A stretch of DNA of 64,000 nt from Chromatiales bacterium (GTDB lineage: Bacteria > Pseudomonadota > Gammaproteobacteria > Steroidobacterales > GCA-2729495), in assembly GCA_002688175.1 (NCBI GenBank), contig NZCC01000032.1, forward strand, positions 1 to 64,000, written 5' to 3'. The first letter of the stretch is position 1; every line of letters starts with the position of its first letter. The notes under the pieces are model-generated. The model was not told the origin of the DNA, searched no databases, and saw nothing but the letters and a program-made list of their open reading frames with translations. The translations under genes were made by a program, and so were the position numbers. Below are positions 25,426-34,520 of this stretch, piece after piece.

Positions 25426-26442
25426 TTCCTCTTTGGCCGGGCGCATCAGGCCGGTCAGCCAGAAGCCCAGCAGGAACAGGGCGCTGATGATGACCACGAG
25501 GCCGAACTCGATCGCCGGTATCAGGCCGGCCTGGTAGATAAATTGCAGACCCAGGGTCTGGCTGTAGACAGCGAACACCAGGCCGATATAGACGAGGCCC
25601 AGCACCCAGCGAGTTTGCCTGCCGAGGCCGAGACCGTGCATCTGACAAATCACGGAGGTGCCCAGGAACCCGGTCAGGAAATGCGGCCACCCCTGGCCGG
25701 CGAGTACCGCCACGGTTACCGCATGGGCAACTACGGCAATCTCAGATACGATCGTCCAGTAACGATTCAGGTGGGCCCGGGTGAAAAACAGGCTGCCCTG
25801 GAGCATCAGGAAAAACATGTACAGGAAGCCCATCAAGTGCCCGCCCGTGATGTCCATCGGGTGATACCAGAACGTATAGAGGATAGCCCAGGAAAAATAA
25901 TAGCCGTGGTATTTGCGCAGGCCGCGTGAAGCCGTCGTGACCCACGGCACTTTATAACCGAAGACCAGACCGCGCCGCTGATTTTCCATCATCAGGATAC
26001 CGGCCAGCACCAGCGTGACGGATGCCTGGGAGGAAAATTCGGAAACATCCTGCGCGAGCCCGTCGTACCAGATCTGTGTCTGGACCAGGTGATAAGTAAT
26101 GAACACGGCATTGGTAATCAGCGCGGCAATATTAAAACCGTGCAAACGCGACGTGTATTGCACATCCTGTTGCTGCGCCCGCCAGATCAGGGACCAGATG
26201 ATGACCTGGTGCAGGGTATAGCCGACCCACACCGAAGCCCGGGTCCAGAAGGTAGGCTCCGCCAGTTGCCAGTGATACCAGAGTGGTGGAAACCAGGCCG
26301 CATCCTGACGCGGTGCGAACGGCGGCGGATCCAGCCACAACTCACCGCTCAGCCAGATCAGCGCTACGAACGCCAGGCTGAATACGATCCCCAGCCAGAC
26401 GGCCCGGGCACTTTCAATATACTGAGATGATCCTGCATTCAT
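25414..26442 (-). CDS. Polytopic membrane protein of unknown function
   Basis: A 342-residue protein with about nine membrane segments and many in-membrane or loop His, Trp and Tyr residues (FWYHPMDITGGHLMGF, YHLVQTQIWYD, QMHGLGLGR). I do not recognise the family. The His content and the neighbouring cytochrome c gene (26554-27708, same strand) make a haem- or metal-linked redox role possible, but this is speculation. Its last residues and stop codon are supplied by the palindromic repeat, so the true ancestral C-terminus may have differed. Confidence 0.65.
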   Translation of the reverse strand: MNAGSSQYIESARAVWLGIVFSLAFVALIWLSGELWLDPPPFAPRQDAAWFPPLWYHWQLAEPTFWTRASVWVGYTLHQVIIWSLIWRAQQQDVQYTSRLHGFNIAALITNAVFITYHLVQTQIWYDGLAQDVSEFSSQASVTLVLAGILMMENQRRGLVFGYKVPWVTTASRGLRKYHGYYFSWAILYTFWYHPMDITGGHLMGFLYMFFLMLQGSLFFTRAHLNRYWTIVSEIAVVAHAVTVAVLAGQGWPHFLTGFLGTSVICQMHGLGLGRQTRWVLGLVYIGLVFAVYSQTLGLQFIYQAGLIPAIEFGLVVIISALFLLGFWLTGLMRPAKEEIGV

Positions 26443-26487
26443 CGATATATTGTTACCAATCAGTCACAAAATAGCCAGCTACCCAAA

Positions 26488-26506
26488 ATTGGTGTCTGAC
26501 ACCAAT
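26488..26506. repeat. REP-like palindrome, exact copy
   Basis: Exact ATTGGTGTCTGACACCAAT followed by CTCTCC, 45 nt upstream of the membrane protein start at 26442. Confidence 0.85.
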
Positions 26507-26524
26507 CTCTCCAGGCTTGGTTAT

Positions 26525-26543
26525 ATTGGTGTCTGACACCAAT
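26525..26543. repeat. REP-like palindrome, exact copy
   Basis: Exact ATTGGTGTCTGACACCAAT followed by TTCTCTCC, 10 nt beyond the cytochrome c gene stop. It forms a direct pair with the copy at 26488. Confidence 0.85.
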
Positions 26544-26553
26544 TTCTCTCCAA

Positions 26554-27708
26554 TTAACGCCCTGCAGTAATTTCCGCCCAGTAGCTGTTGCCCTGCTCGA
26601 ACCTCGCCGGCCAGCGGGCGCCGACGTGGGGATTGAACATCAGCACCAGCGCGAAGCATTCGCTGAGTTCTCCTTCCAGGCCCGGCACGTTGCTGAGGTA
26701 GTAGCACATGCGGTCTTCCCTGCCGGCATCACCTTCGGTGCGCCATTTGCCAGTTACACCCTGCGGGCTCGTAATGGTCTTGTCTTTGTTAAAACGTGCA
26801 TCGACGATAACGACCTTGCCGTTGACCTTGATTTCATAGCGGGTGGTGTTGGCAAACAGGAAGGTCCAGTAGTCCGGATGGGCGTCACCTGCGAGAGGAT
26901 GAGGACGACCCTTAAGAAAGCCGACCTGGATCTCAAAGTCCTCATGGCCTTTGACCGGTGCGAAGCTTGTGACTGGGGTGTCGAAAACAAGGTTCTTGCC
27001 GGCCCTGGGCTGTATGCAATGCATCCATTCATACGGATGCACACCGACACGTTCCAGTGAGTAGCAGAAGTTGCGCTTGTCGCGCATACGCCAGATACCT
27101 TTCAGACCGCGGTTGTTACCGGTGATGGTACCGTCCGGATTGAAGTACGCAACGAACGAGTACGTCTCGCCGTTATCGCGCGGCAAGGTAAATTTTATTG
27201 TGTTCTCCATGTACTGCGCCCAGAACCCGGGCTTCGATGTTTGCAGTTCTGCATCGAGACCACCGGTGGCCGGCGTCTCCTGCTGCGGCTCATCCCAGTC
27301 CACCGATCCGCTGGCACGCATAACGAAAGCCACCAGCGCAAATACCTTGTCGACCGGAATATTGACGGCCGGCATCATGTTGCCCGGTAAAGTCGCAACC
27401 GGGTCCTTGATGTATTCGGCGAATAACTCCGGCGTCCATTCACGGTCGACATTTTTCATCGCTGCAGAATATTCAAAATCTGCCTTGTCGCCAATCTTGC
27501 GCTTGAACAACTGGTACAGGTTCGGGCCCGTCATACTCGCCTGATCCTTTCCCAACGTGTGGCAGAACGCACAGTACTGCTCCCAGGTCTGTACCCCGGA
27601 AATCGAGTCTGCCTGTTTGAGGGCGGCGTCAGTGTATTCCTGCGCCTGCGTAGCGGACGCTGCCAGCAGTACGATGCCTGCCAGCAGTGCTGTGATCCAT
27701 GGGTTCAT
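26554..27708 (-). CDS. Periplasmic monohaem cytochrome c with a large C-terminal domain
   Basis: A 384-residue protein. The start at 27708 follows AGGAAAGGGACC. The signal peptide (MNPWITALLAGIVLLAASA) is followed by a haem c site CAFCH at residues 46-50 and a Met-containing loop (PGNMMPAVNIPVDKV) as the likely axial ligand. Residues about 150-384 form a beta-rich domain of unknown function rich in Trp, Tyr and Phe, with Cys residues that could form disulfides. It is probably an electron carrier or sensor attached to a ligand-binding domain. A polytopic membrane protein follows on the same strand. Confidence 0.8.
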   Translation of the reverse strand: MNPWITALLAGIVLLAASATQAQEYTDAALKQADSISGVQTWEQYCAFCHTLGKDQASMTGPNLYQLFKRKIGDKADFEYSAAMKNVDREWTPELFAEYIKDPVATLPGNMMPAVNIPVDKVFALVAFVMRASGSVDWDEPQQETPATGGLDAELQTSKPGFWAQYMENTIKFTLPRDNGETYSFVAYFNPDGTITGNNRGLKGIWRMRDKRNFCYSLERVGVHPYEWMHCIQPRAGKNLVFDTPVTSFAPVKGHEDFEIQVGFLKGRPHPLAGDAHPDYWTFLFANTTRYEIKVNGKVVIVDARFNKDKTITSPQGVTGKWRTEGDAGREDRMCYYLSNVPGLEGELSECFALVLMFNPHVGARWPARFEQGNSYWAEITAGR

Positions 27709-28124
27709 TGAACTGGTCCCTTTCCTGTAGTTCCAAGACAGTCGATCTGTGCGATCGAATACTAGGCGAGTTTTCAGGTACCAGGAAAAATTAGGTTGCG
27801 CATGGTCACGGCACGGATATAGCGGAACCGCACTGCCCGAACCGGTAGCAAAATTCACGGCCGCGGCGGGGAATGACTGAATACAGCAACGGGTATACAT
27901 CGCTGTCCGTGTTGTCACGGGACGCACCCAACGTTGTAAATATCGGGCTGATCAAATGCCCACAATCCGCGTCGGTACTTAATTAGCACTGCTTAATATG
28001 GACCTGACAGGGATTAATCGGGATCTGATACCAATTTTATGGTTATTATCGGCCTGCAACAGATGGGGATCAGGCTCCCATCTGCTGTCGTAGTAACAAT
28101 AATTATTAGAAGGAAGCACATGCG
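27709..28124. other. Intergenic region between divergent cytochrome and esterase genes
   Basis: These 416 bp have no convincing gene. They should hold the two divergent promoters, but I see no confident -35/-10 pair. A degenerate repeat relative (CGGGATCTGATACCAAT) lies at about 28019-28035 and a perfect hairpin at 28060-28084. Confidence 0.6.
28060..28084. repeat. Hairpin in the esterase leader
   Basis: CAGATGGG-GATCAGGCT-CCCATCTG, an 8-bp perfect stem with a 9-nt loop, 40 nt before the esterase start. Its core TGGGGATCAGGCTCCCA resembles a strongly diverged member of the palindromic repeat family. It could also act as a leader structure. Confidence 0.5.
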
Positions 28125-29387
28125 ATGCATCTGATCAGGGGAACCATCATCATTTTGCTGTCCAGCTTGTTGCTCGGCTGTCCGGGTAGCGACGATACGG
28201 CCGGCCCTTTGTGCCTGATGATTGAATTTTGCGCCGAGACCAACCCGATGACGACCGGGCTGTACAGCATAGAATCGGAAGGCCGTACCCGCGAGTTCTA
28301 CGTGCAGGTACCCGCCGACTATGCCACCTCACTGGACCCAAAGCCGCTGCTGTTTGCTTATCACGGCACCGGCGGCAGCTATGAACTATGGCTGGATGGT
28401 TTTTACGACCTGGCCGATGAAGTGGGTGATGGCGCAATCATGGTTTTCATGCAGGCAACAGAAGACCATAACGGTGTCAATCAATGGGATTATGATTTTG
28501 ACTTGCAGTATTTCAAGGATGTACTGAACCGCCTGCGTCGCGGAATCGTATTTGATGCAAACCGGATTTTTGTGACCGGGCACAGCAGCGGTGGCGGCAT
28601 GGCACATGACCTGGGCTGTAACTACGGTGATATCGTGCGAGCCATCGCGCCGCATGCAGCCATTCTGAAAAGCTTTGTCTGCACCGGCTCGGTTGCGGTA
28701 CTGCAGACCCATAGCAGTAACGACACGCTGGTCAATCCCGGTACCGGTGAAGCCGGCCATCAGTTCTGGGTCGCGTATAACGGCTTTGACTATGACACGA
28801 CGATTACCGGTGTCCACCCCACCTGCATCGATCACTCGCTGGGCGCTTCCCCGTATCCGGTACAGTGGTGCCTGCATGATGAAGGTTCGGGTGAAGCGGC
28901 TCATGACTGGCCGAGTTTTGCCTCAGCGGCAACCTGGTCGTTTTTCTCCAGCCTGCCCACGGCAGAACCGACCGCTGAGCCCCCTGCCGGCGGTGGTAAC
29001 AGTGCCATTCAATACGACACGATAGCGTCGTTTACGCTGGAGTTCCCGCCCGGAATTGGTCAGATAACCGAGGGAGCGATTTCAATTTACCCGGCCGGAT
29101 CACAGCAACCACTGGGCGGTGGACCCATCTCAATCATCAACCAGAGTTTCGATCCGGGTGCAGTCGGGCCGGGATCCGTAAAAAGTTATGAGCTGCCCAT
29201 TAAATATGTCAATGAAACCTTTCCGGGCACTTATGCTTTTTCCGTCATCATCTATGTGGCCGATGGCGGCAATCCAATTCCGTTTCCGGGCAAGGATCAC
29301 ATCGTGCTCCGCGACATTGATGTCGTTGATCGCAATACCCCCATTGCGATCACCACACCCCTGGTCATGGAGGCCATCTTTTTCTGA
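28125..29387 (+). CDS. Lipoprotein of the PHB-depolymerase/feruloyl-esterase family
   Basis: A 420-residue exported lipoprotein (LLLGC, Cys 19). The alpha/beta-hydrolase domain shows PLLFAYHGTGGSYELW (oxyanion region) and the nucleophile Ser in GHSSGGGMAHD (about residue 154). An acidic residue in HSSNDTLV (about 198) and a His in EAAHDWPSF (about 259) complete the triad. This is the LpqC/esterase-PHB family, which hydrolyses polyhydroxyalkanoate oligomers or feruloyl esters. A Pro/Glu-rich linker near 285-300 leads to a C-terminal beta-sandwich-like domain. A GAAGGA ribosome-binding site lies about 13 nt upstream. Confidence 0.85.
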   Translation: MHLIRGTIIILLSSLLLGCPGSDDTAGPLCLMIEFCAETNPMTTGLYSIESEGRTREFYVQVPADYATSLDPKPLLFAYHGTGGSYELWLDGFYDLADEVGDGAIMVFMQATEDHNGVNQWDYDFDLQYFKDVLNRLRRGIVFDANRIFVTGHSSGGGMAHDLGCNYGDIVRAIAPHAAILKSFVCTGSVAVLQTHSSNDTLVNPGTGEAGHQFWVAYNGFDYDTTITGVHPTCIDHSLGASPYPVQWCLHDEGSGEAAHDWPSFASAATWSFFSSLPTAEPTAEPPAGGGNSAIQYDTIASFTLEFPPGIGQITEGAISIYPAGSQQPLGGGPISIINQSFDPGAVGPGSVKSYELPIKYVNETFPGTYAFSVIIYVADGGNPIPFPGKDHIVLRDIDVVDRNTPIAITTPLVMEAIFF

Positions 29388-29401
29388 TGCATGGGCAGCA
29401 G

Positions 29402-29420
29402 AGTGGTGCCTTACACCAAT
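29402..29420. repeat. REP-like palindrome, degenerate copy
   Basis: AGTGGTGCCTTACACCAAT keeps the outer arms only. It lies between the stop codons of two convergent genes (15 nt and 3 nt away). Confidence 0.55.
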
Positions 29421-29423
29421 GTC

Positions 29424-30602
29424 TTATTTCTGCCCCGGTTTTATGTCCGGAATACCCCATGACTCGAGTTTTTTCTCAAAGGTCCAGCGTGGATGGATCT
29501 TTTCCAGGTCGGCAAGATCTTCATTGCCGGCAAAGTCATAGGCGTTCGCGTCGTTGCCGTACCACTGAGAATAGCGTAGCGGATACACCACTTCTGCAGT
29601 AATTTTGCTGAGTATTTTCATCAGCAACAGCGGAAACTGTTTGTACTTGAAAGTCGTGCCGTGCTTGTTGGTACGCTCGGCGATTGCTACTGCCTCGTGA
29701 CCGGTCATCGCGCACGATGCCATCGAGAAAGTTTGGTTCAAAAATACTTCCGGGTATTCGAAACAGGTGCCCACCCATTTACCGACATCTCGTACATCCA
29801 CCCAGTTGATCATGACATCCGGATCATTAATGCCCGACAGGTTATCTTCCTTGATCATGGTTTTGGACAATGACGTGTCGCCACGCTGCTGGGTCGTGTT
29901 GGTGTAGTCCACGCGATGCATCGCGTAGTAATACGCCGGGCGATGGATGCAGGTGACATTGATGCCCTGATCACGCAGGAAGTCAGAAAACAACAGTCGC
30001 TGATGCATCCACCAGGGTATTTCCGGGGTGTCATCAGCAATACCGGTCACCTTGTCGGTGGGGAATACCAGCGTAATCACCTGCCTGACCGAAGGATTGG
30101 CCTTGAGTGCTGCCAGTGATGCCGCGACCTGCTTCATGAATGCAATCCGACCGCCCACCGGGTCGTTACCGTGATTGGTGATCTTGCCGGCCTTGGCCTC
30201 GTTGGCCGTGCAATACAACACGACACCGTCACAATCTCTAAACGCTTCGGTCAACTTCTGTTCTGAAGTCATGTCGGCACCGGGGTGCACGGTCAGCAAG
30301 CCCGGGTGTTTGGCCTCGGTTTTTGCCAGCAACGTTTCGAGACGCTCTGCCGCCTGGGTGCCCGGTGTGCGATAGAGCGCCCGCACGCGGTACTGCAGTG
30401 TCTTGGTCAGTTCCTCGACAATGGCATAACACTCCCAACCGGTGGAACAGGTCACCGCGATCAGTGGCAGTTCATTGATTGGCTTAGATGGCTGCGGATT
30501 CCGCTCCCGCTCCGCCTTGATCTTGAGAACCGCATCAATCAGTCGTTTGTTTTTTGCCTTGATGGCCTGCTGGGCCATCTTTACCGCCGTGTTTCTATCC
30601 AT
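29424..30602 (-). CDS. NmrA-like NAD(P)-binding protein
   Basis: A 392-residue protein. After a basic helical N-terminal segment, LIAVTCSTGWECYAIVEEL is a divergent Rossmann glycine motif (TGxxG/C region), then RVRALYRTP and DCDGVVLYCTANEAKAG. This matches the atypical SDR/NmrA group, which often senses or uses NAD(P) with non-canonical motifs. The catalytic Tyr-x-x-x-Lys is not clearly present. Substrate and role unknown. It ends 3 nt from a degenerate repeat. Confidence 0.7.
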   Translation of the reverse strand: MDRNTAVKMAQQAIKAKNKRLIDAVLKIKAERERNPQPSKPINELPLIAVTCSTGWECYAIVEELTKTLQYRVRALYRTPGTQAAERLETLLAKTEAKHPGLLTVHPGADMTSEQKLTEAFRDCDGVVLYCTANEAKAGKITNHGNDPVGGRIAFMKQVAASLAALKANPSVRQVITLVFPTDKVTGIADDTPEIPWWMHQRLLFSDFLRDQGINVTCIHRPAYYYAMHRVDYTNTTQQRGDTSLSKTMIKEDNLSGINDPDVMINWVDVRDVGKWVGTCFEYPEVFLNQTFSMASCAMTGHEAVAIAERTNKHGTTFKYKQFPLLLMKILSKITAEVVYPLRYSQWYGNDANAYDFAGNEDLADLEKIHPRWTFEKKLESWGIPDIKPGQK

Positions 30603-30664
30603 CTGACAGATCCTTTTTTTATTTGTACTGACTGTAAAGGGTAGCGAACTGAATTTCTACAAAA

Positions 30665-30683
30665 ATTGGTGTCTGACACCAAT
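30665..30683. repeat. REP-like palindrome, exact copy
   Basis: Exact ATTGGTGTCTGACACCAAT followed by TTCGCC, between the divergent NmrA-like and baeS genes. This is one of the few copies not at a gene end. Confidence 0.85.
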
Positions 30684-30774
30684 TTCGCCAATTTCATGGC
30701 TGCCGATTGTGAAGATTGTGTGGATTTCGTCCTGCCCGCCCCGGATTTGCTTACTGCGCTGCTATAGTCGGTTC

Positions 30775-32238
30775 ATGCAGTTGCGTATCTGGCACAAGCT
30801 ATTCCTTGCCCTGCTCGCCGCCATCCTGGTTGTTACCGTCGTGGCGTTGCTGTTGACCCGGGTCAGTTTCAATCGCGGGTTTCTCGACTATGTTAACCGT
30901 CTTGAATCCCAGCGCACCGATGCGCTGGCGGTAGAACTTGCCGTTTTATATGAAGAATCAGGCAATTTTGAGCGGTTGCTGGACGAAAGAAACCGCTGGC
31001 ATGCCCTGATGGATGAATACGCTCAACGCGGCCGGCCCGGCAGGTTTGGCGGGCCGACACGCCGGGTTGAAAAACCCGGGTTCCGTAGACGAAGCAAAGA
31101 CCGGCCCGACCGACCACCAGGTCCAGGACCGGCGCCCGGACCACTCGGCGCACTCCAGCGGATTGACCTGCTGAACGCTGATGGCGCCACACTGATCGGC
31201 AAACCGGGGCCGAGAGAACGTGCCGTGAAGTACGCGATTGAAGTTGGTGGTACGACGGTCGGTTATCTTCGTTACGTACCAATCAGCGCATTGACAGAAC
31301 TGGATGAAGAAGCCGATCAGCTGTTTATCCGGCAACAACAACAAGGCGCCTTCGGCATTGCGATCACAGCGCTGCTCATTGCCGGCGCACTGGCAGTCTG
31401 GCTCGCGCGGCAACTGGTCGCACCGGTGCGCGCCATTGCCGGCGGTGCACGCGCACTCGCGGCAGGAAATTTCACCGAACGCATCACGGTCACCACACAG
31501 GATGAACTCGGACAACTGGCCGATGATTTCAATGTGCTGGCCGAAACACTGCAGTCGAATCGTACGGCCCGCCGCCGCTGGGTTGTCGATATCTCACACG
31601 AGTTGCGCACCCCGCTATCGATTCTCGGCGGTGAGTTGCAGGCCATTGAAGACGGCGTGCGTGAGTGGAACACAGAAACCCGCGCCTCGTTGCAGACCGA
31701 AGTACAACACCTGGCGCGCCTGGTCGAAGACCTGCACGAACTGTCGCTGTCCGATGCCGGCGGACTGGATTATCAGAAACGCGACGTGGACCTCGTTGGC
31801 CTGGTCGAACAGGCGCTCGATGGTTGCCGCGGACGAATTCGTGACCGCAACCTGTCTCTCGAAACCGACCTGACGGACCGCGAGATCATGATTAACGGTG
31901 ATCCGAATCGCCTGAAGCAGCTCATCATCAACCTGCTGGAGAACAGTTGTCGATATACCGATGGCGGCGGGCGTATCCGCATCACTTGCACCACCACCGG
32001 TGTACCGCACATTATTATTGAAGATACTGCGCCCGGCGTACCGGCTGATGCTCTGCCCCTGGTATTTGACCGGCTGTACCGTGTCGACAGCTCGCGCAAC
32101 CGGGACAGCGGCGGCTCCGGACTGGGGCTGGCGATCTGCAAGAGTATTGTTGCGGCACACGGTGGAGTGATCAGCGCAACGCCATCAGATCTCGGCGGCC
32201 TGAAAATTCAAGTAGAGTTCCCCAATGATCAGGCCTGA
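30775..32238 (+). CDS. baeS: Sensor histidine kinase BaeS
   Basis: A 487-residue sensor kinase. It has membrane helices at about residues 9-30 and 185-210 flanking a periplasmic sensor domain. That domain contains an unusual Arg/Gly/Pro-rich stretch (RPGRFGGPTRR, DRPDRPPGPGPAPGP). A HAMP domain, a HisKA box with His in DISHELRTPLSIL (about 274), an N box (NLLENSCRYTDGG, about 386) and a G box (SGGSGLGLAI, about 445) follow. The order and sequence match BaeS, the envelope-stress kinase. The start at 30775 is chosen because membrane helix 1 follows directly; no ribosome-binding site is clear. It overlaps baeR by 14 bp. Confidence 0.88.
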   Translation: MQLRIWHKLFLALLAAILVVTVVALLLTRVSFNRGFLDYVNRLESQRTDALAVELAVLYEESGNFERLLDERNRWHALMDEYAQRGRPGRFGGPTRRVEKPGFRRRSKDRPDRPPGPGPAPGPLGALQRIDLLNADGATLIGKPGPRERAVKYAIEVGGTTVGYLRYVPISALTELDEEADQLFIRQQQQGAFGIAITALLIAGALAVWLARQLVAPVRAIAGGARALAAGNFTERITVTTQDELGQLADDFNVLAETLQSNRTARRRWVVDISHELRTPLSILGGELQAIEDGVREWNTETRASLQTEVQHLARLVEDLHELSLSDAGGLDYQKRDVDLVGLVEQALDGCRGRIRDRNLSLETDLTDREIMINGDPNRLKQLIINLLENSCRYTDGGGRIRITCTTTGVPHIIIEDTAPGVPADALPLVFDRLYRVDSSRNRDSGGSGLGLAICKSIVAAHGGVISATPSDLGGLKIQVEFPNDQA

Positions 32239-32908
32239 ACACACTATCCTGATTGTTGAGGATGAACCCAAGATCGCCCGCCTGCTCGCGGATTATCTCG
32301 AACAGGCCGCGTTCAAAACGCATTGTCTGGATGACGGATCGACGGTCGTGGACTGGGTACGCAAACATGAACCGGACCTTATCCTGCTCGACCTGATGTT
32401 GCCCGGCAAAGACGGTCTCGCTATTTGCCGTGAAGTACGCGAGTTTTCACAAGTACCAATACTGATGGTCACCGCACGCGTTGAGGAAATCGACCGGTTG
32501 CTCGGGCTGGAACTCGGTGCCGATGATTACATATGCAAACCGTTTAGCCCCCGTGAGGTCGTCGCCCGGGTCAAAGCCGTGATGCGGCGCATTAAGCGCA
32601 CACCAGAAGAAACCGCAGCCGGCTATCGTGGCATCACAATCGATGCAGACAGTTTTCGTGTATCGGTAAACAATGAACTACTGGATCTGACACCGGTTGA
32701 GTTCCGCTTATTACAGACCCTGAGCAAATACCCCGGCCGGGTTCTGACGCGCAATCAGCTTATGGATGTCGTCTATACGGACGGCCGCGTGGTCAGCGAC
32801 AGAACCATGGACAGCCACATCAAAAATCTGCGCCGCAAGCTGGCCGAGGTATTGCCGGATGCAGAGCTGATTCACTCGGTATACGGCATAGGCTATCGCC
32901 TCGAATAG
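32225..32908 (+). CDS. baeR: Response regulator BaeR
   Basis: A 227-residue OmpR-type regulator. The receiver has acidic residues in VEDEP, phospho-acceptor Asp 56 in LLDLMLPGKDG and conserved Lys in DDYICKPFSPREVVARV. The winged-helix domain ends SDRTMDSHIKNLRRKL-x-VYGIGYRLE. EIDRLLGLELGADDYICKP is close to enterobacterial BaeR, so the pair should control envelope-stress or efflux genes. It overlaps baeS. Two exported-protein genes follow within 110 and 530 bp and are plausible targets (inference). Confidence 0.93.
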   Translation: MIRPEHTILIVEDEPKIARLLADYLEQAAFKTHCLDDGSTVVDWVRKHEPDLILLDLMLPGKDGLAICREVREFSQVPILMVTARVEEIDRLLGLELGADDYICKPFSPREVVARVKAVMRRIKRTPEETAAGYRGITIDADSFRVSVNNELLDLTPVEFRLLQTLSKYPGRVLTRNQLMDVVYTDGRVVSDRTMDSHIKNLRRKLAEVLPDAELIHSVYGIGYRLE

Positions 32909-33014
32909 GTTCACCCGGCACCCGAATCCTCACTTTCTCCATATTCTCTGCATACGGCTTGCAAACTTTTGGCCGAAGATGTCTTTCATCGGATAACGAA
33001 CAGGAGACATCAAG

Positions 33015-33335
33015 ATGCCATACCAAAAAACCACCTACGCACTAATCGTCATGCTGTTGATTGTGCTTATATCCCTGGCCGGCTATGCCGAAGCTCACGA
33101 ACGACGCGGCGGACGTCGTGGACCACCGCCAAAATCGATCGAAGCATGCGCCTCCCTGATCGCAGGTGACAGCTGCACATTCACCGGCCGGCGTGACAAT
33201 GAGATCACCGGAACCTGCCGAACACCACAGGGTACCGAACTCGGCTGCATACCCGCTAATCGCGGCGGACGAAACGGAAAAAACTGCCCACAGTCACCGG
33301 CCGATGAGAATCCGGCAACTGACAACGAAGAGTAA
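33015..33335 (+). CDS. Small exported Cys-containing protein
   Basis: A 106-residue protein with a signal peptide (ending GYAEA, about residue 27). A Gly/Arg-rich stretch (RRGGRRGPPPK) and four to five Cys residues (EACASLIAGDSC, GTCRTPQGTELGC, KNCPQ) follow, likely forming disulfides. A GGAGAC ribosome-binding site precedes it. Family not recognised. Its position immediately after baeSR suggests a stress-induced periplasmic protein (inference). Confidence 0.7.
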   Translation: MPYQKTTYALIVMLLIVLISLAGYAEAHERRGGRRGPPPKSIEACASLIAGDSCTFTGRRDNEITGTCRTPQGTELGCIPANRGGRNGKNCPQSPADENPATDNEE

Positions 33336-33431
33336 TTACCATTCAGTTGGCCGGGCGGTCGATCTCAGCATCCCCCCATGCTGTCGGTCACCCGGCTGAC
33401 TGAACCCTGATTAAAGTCAAGGAGCATTGGC

Positions 33432-34430
33432 ATGCGCACAAACACTGTATTACTTACCTCAGCCTTGATCATCGGTACAATTTTTATCTCCGGCTGTGGT
33501 TCAAACGGCTCAACGACAGATGTCATCGATGGCACATCCGTAACCACCACAACCAGTGACAGTACGATCGACATCACTAACGTAGTATTTGATGAACGCA
33601 GCGCCGATTGTGCCGACTATGTAAATGGATACACTGCAAGCGTTCTTGATATCGGCCGCAGTCTCGGTTTCTCGGCCGATATCGTCGTTACCAACGACGA
33701 TGATTCCTGCACGCTGACCTCAAACAATATCCCGAATCATGATTTCAACGATGCCTCGGCCTCATTCGCGACCCTTGTATCGGAAGTCAGCCAGGCTTTC
33801 GCAATCCCACGCAATGCGACACTGGCTGCCACTCCGACACCACTGTCGCAACAAACCTATAACGGCATCATGCTGAACGGCGTACCGATCGACATACTCT
33901 CGGCCGGTTGTTACTCACCATCAAGTCCCGGGGCCGACGCCGACGGCAACGTCGCGATCGGCTGCACCGTAAACGATGGCTGGTTGCTGGACCCGCTGAG
34001 CACTCATAATCACTTTGGGGCCGATGCCCACAATGCACATACCCAGCCGAATGGCTCATATCACTATCACGGCAATCCCAATGCCATGTTTGATGAGTTT
34101 GCCGGTCCGAACGGGTCGCCGGCCATCGGTTTCGCGGCAGACGGTTTCCCGATCTATGGCTGTTATTTCTATGATCAGGACACTGGCACCGTACGCAAGG
34201 CGCTGTCCGGCTATACGTTGAAACCCGGCTTGCGCCCGGCAGGCGCCAGCAATCCTGATGGGAACTACGACGGTAGTTATCGGGATGACTGGGAATTCAC
34301 TGATGCCGGCGACCTCGACGAATGCAACGGCATGGAAACAGATGGGCAATATGGTTATTACGTGATAGATGCCTACCCGTGGATTCTCAGTTGTTTCTCC
34401 GGCACGCCACATGAATCATTTAACAAGTAG
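33432..34430 (+). CDS. YHYH-domain lipoprotein
   Basis: A 332-residue lipoprotein (lipobox ISGC, Cys 22) with a Thr/Ser-rich linker. It carries a YHYH domain: THNHFGADAHNAHTQPNGSYHYHGNP around residues 195-220 (26 residues, given by its His-rich core), then FPIYGCYFYDQDTG and ETDGQYGYYVIDAYPWILSCF. YHYH proteins are exported and often lie next to two-component or metal-related genes; the many His residues suggest metal binding (inference). It is likely part of the baeSR neighbourhood output, preceded by AAGGAGC 10 nt upstream. Confidence 0.85.
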   Translation: MRTNTVLLTSALIIGTIFISGCGSNGSTTDVIDGTSVTTTTSDSTIDITNVVFDERSADCADYVNGYTASVLDIGRSLGFSADIVVTNDDDSCTLTSNNIPNHDFNDASASFATLVSEVSQAFAIPRNATLAATPTPLSQQTYNGIMLNGVPIDILSAGCYSPSSPGADADGNVAIGCTVNDGWLLDPLSTHNHFGADAHNAHTQPNGSYHYHGNPNAMFDEFAGPNGSPAIGFAADGFPIYGCYFYDQDTGTVRKALSGYTLKPGLRPAGASNPDGNYDGSYRDDWEFTDAGDLDECNGMETDGQYGYYVIDAYPWILSCFSGTPHESFNK

Positions 34431-34520
34431 CACGCCTTTACGAACGGGATTCAAACACGTTTCCTGAAATAAAGGGCGTGCGGACCTGACTGGAACAGCC
34501 TGAAATCCGCTGCCGCAGCC

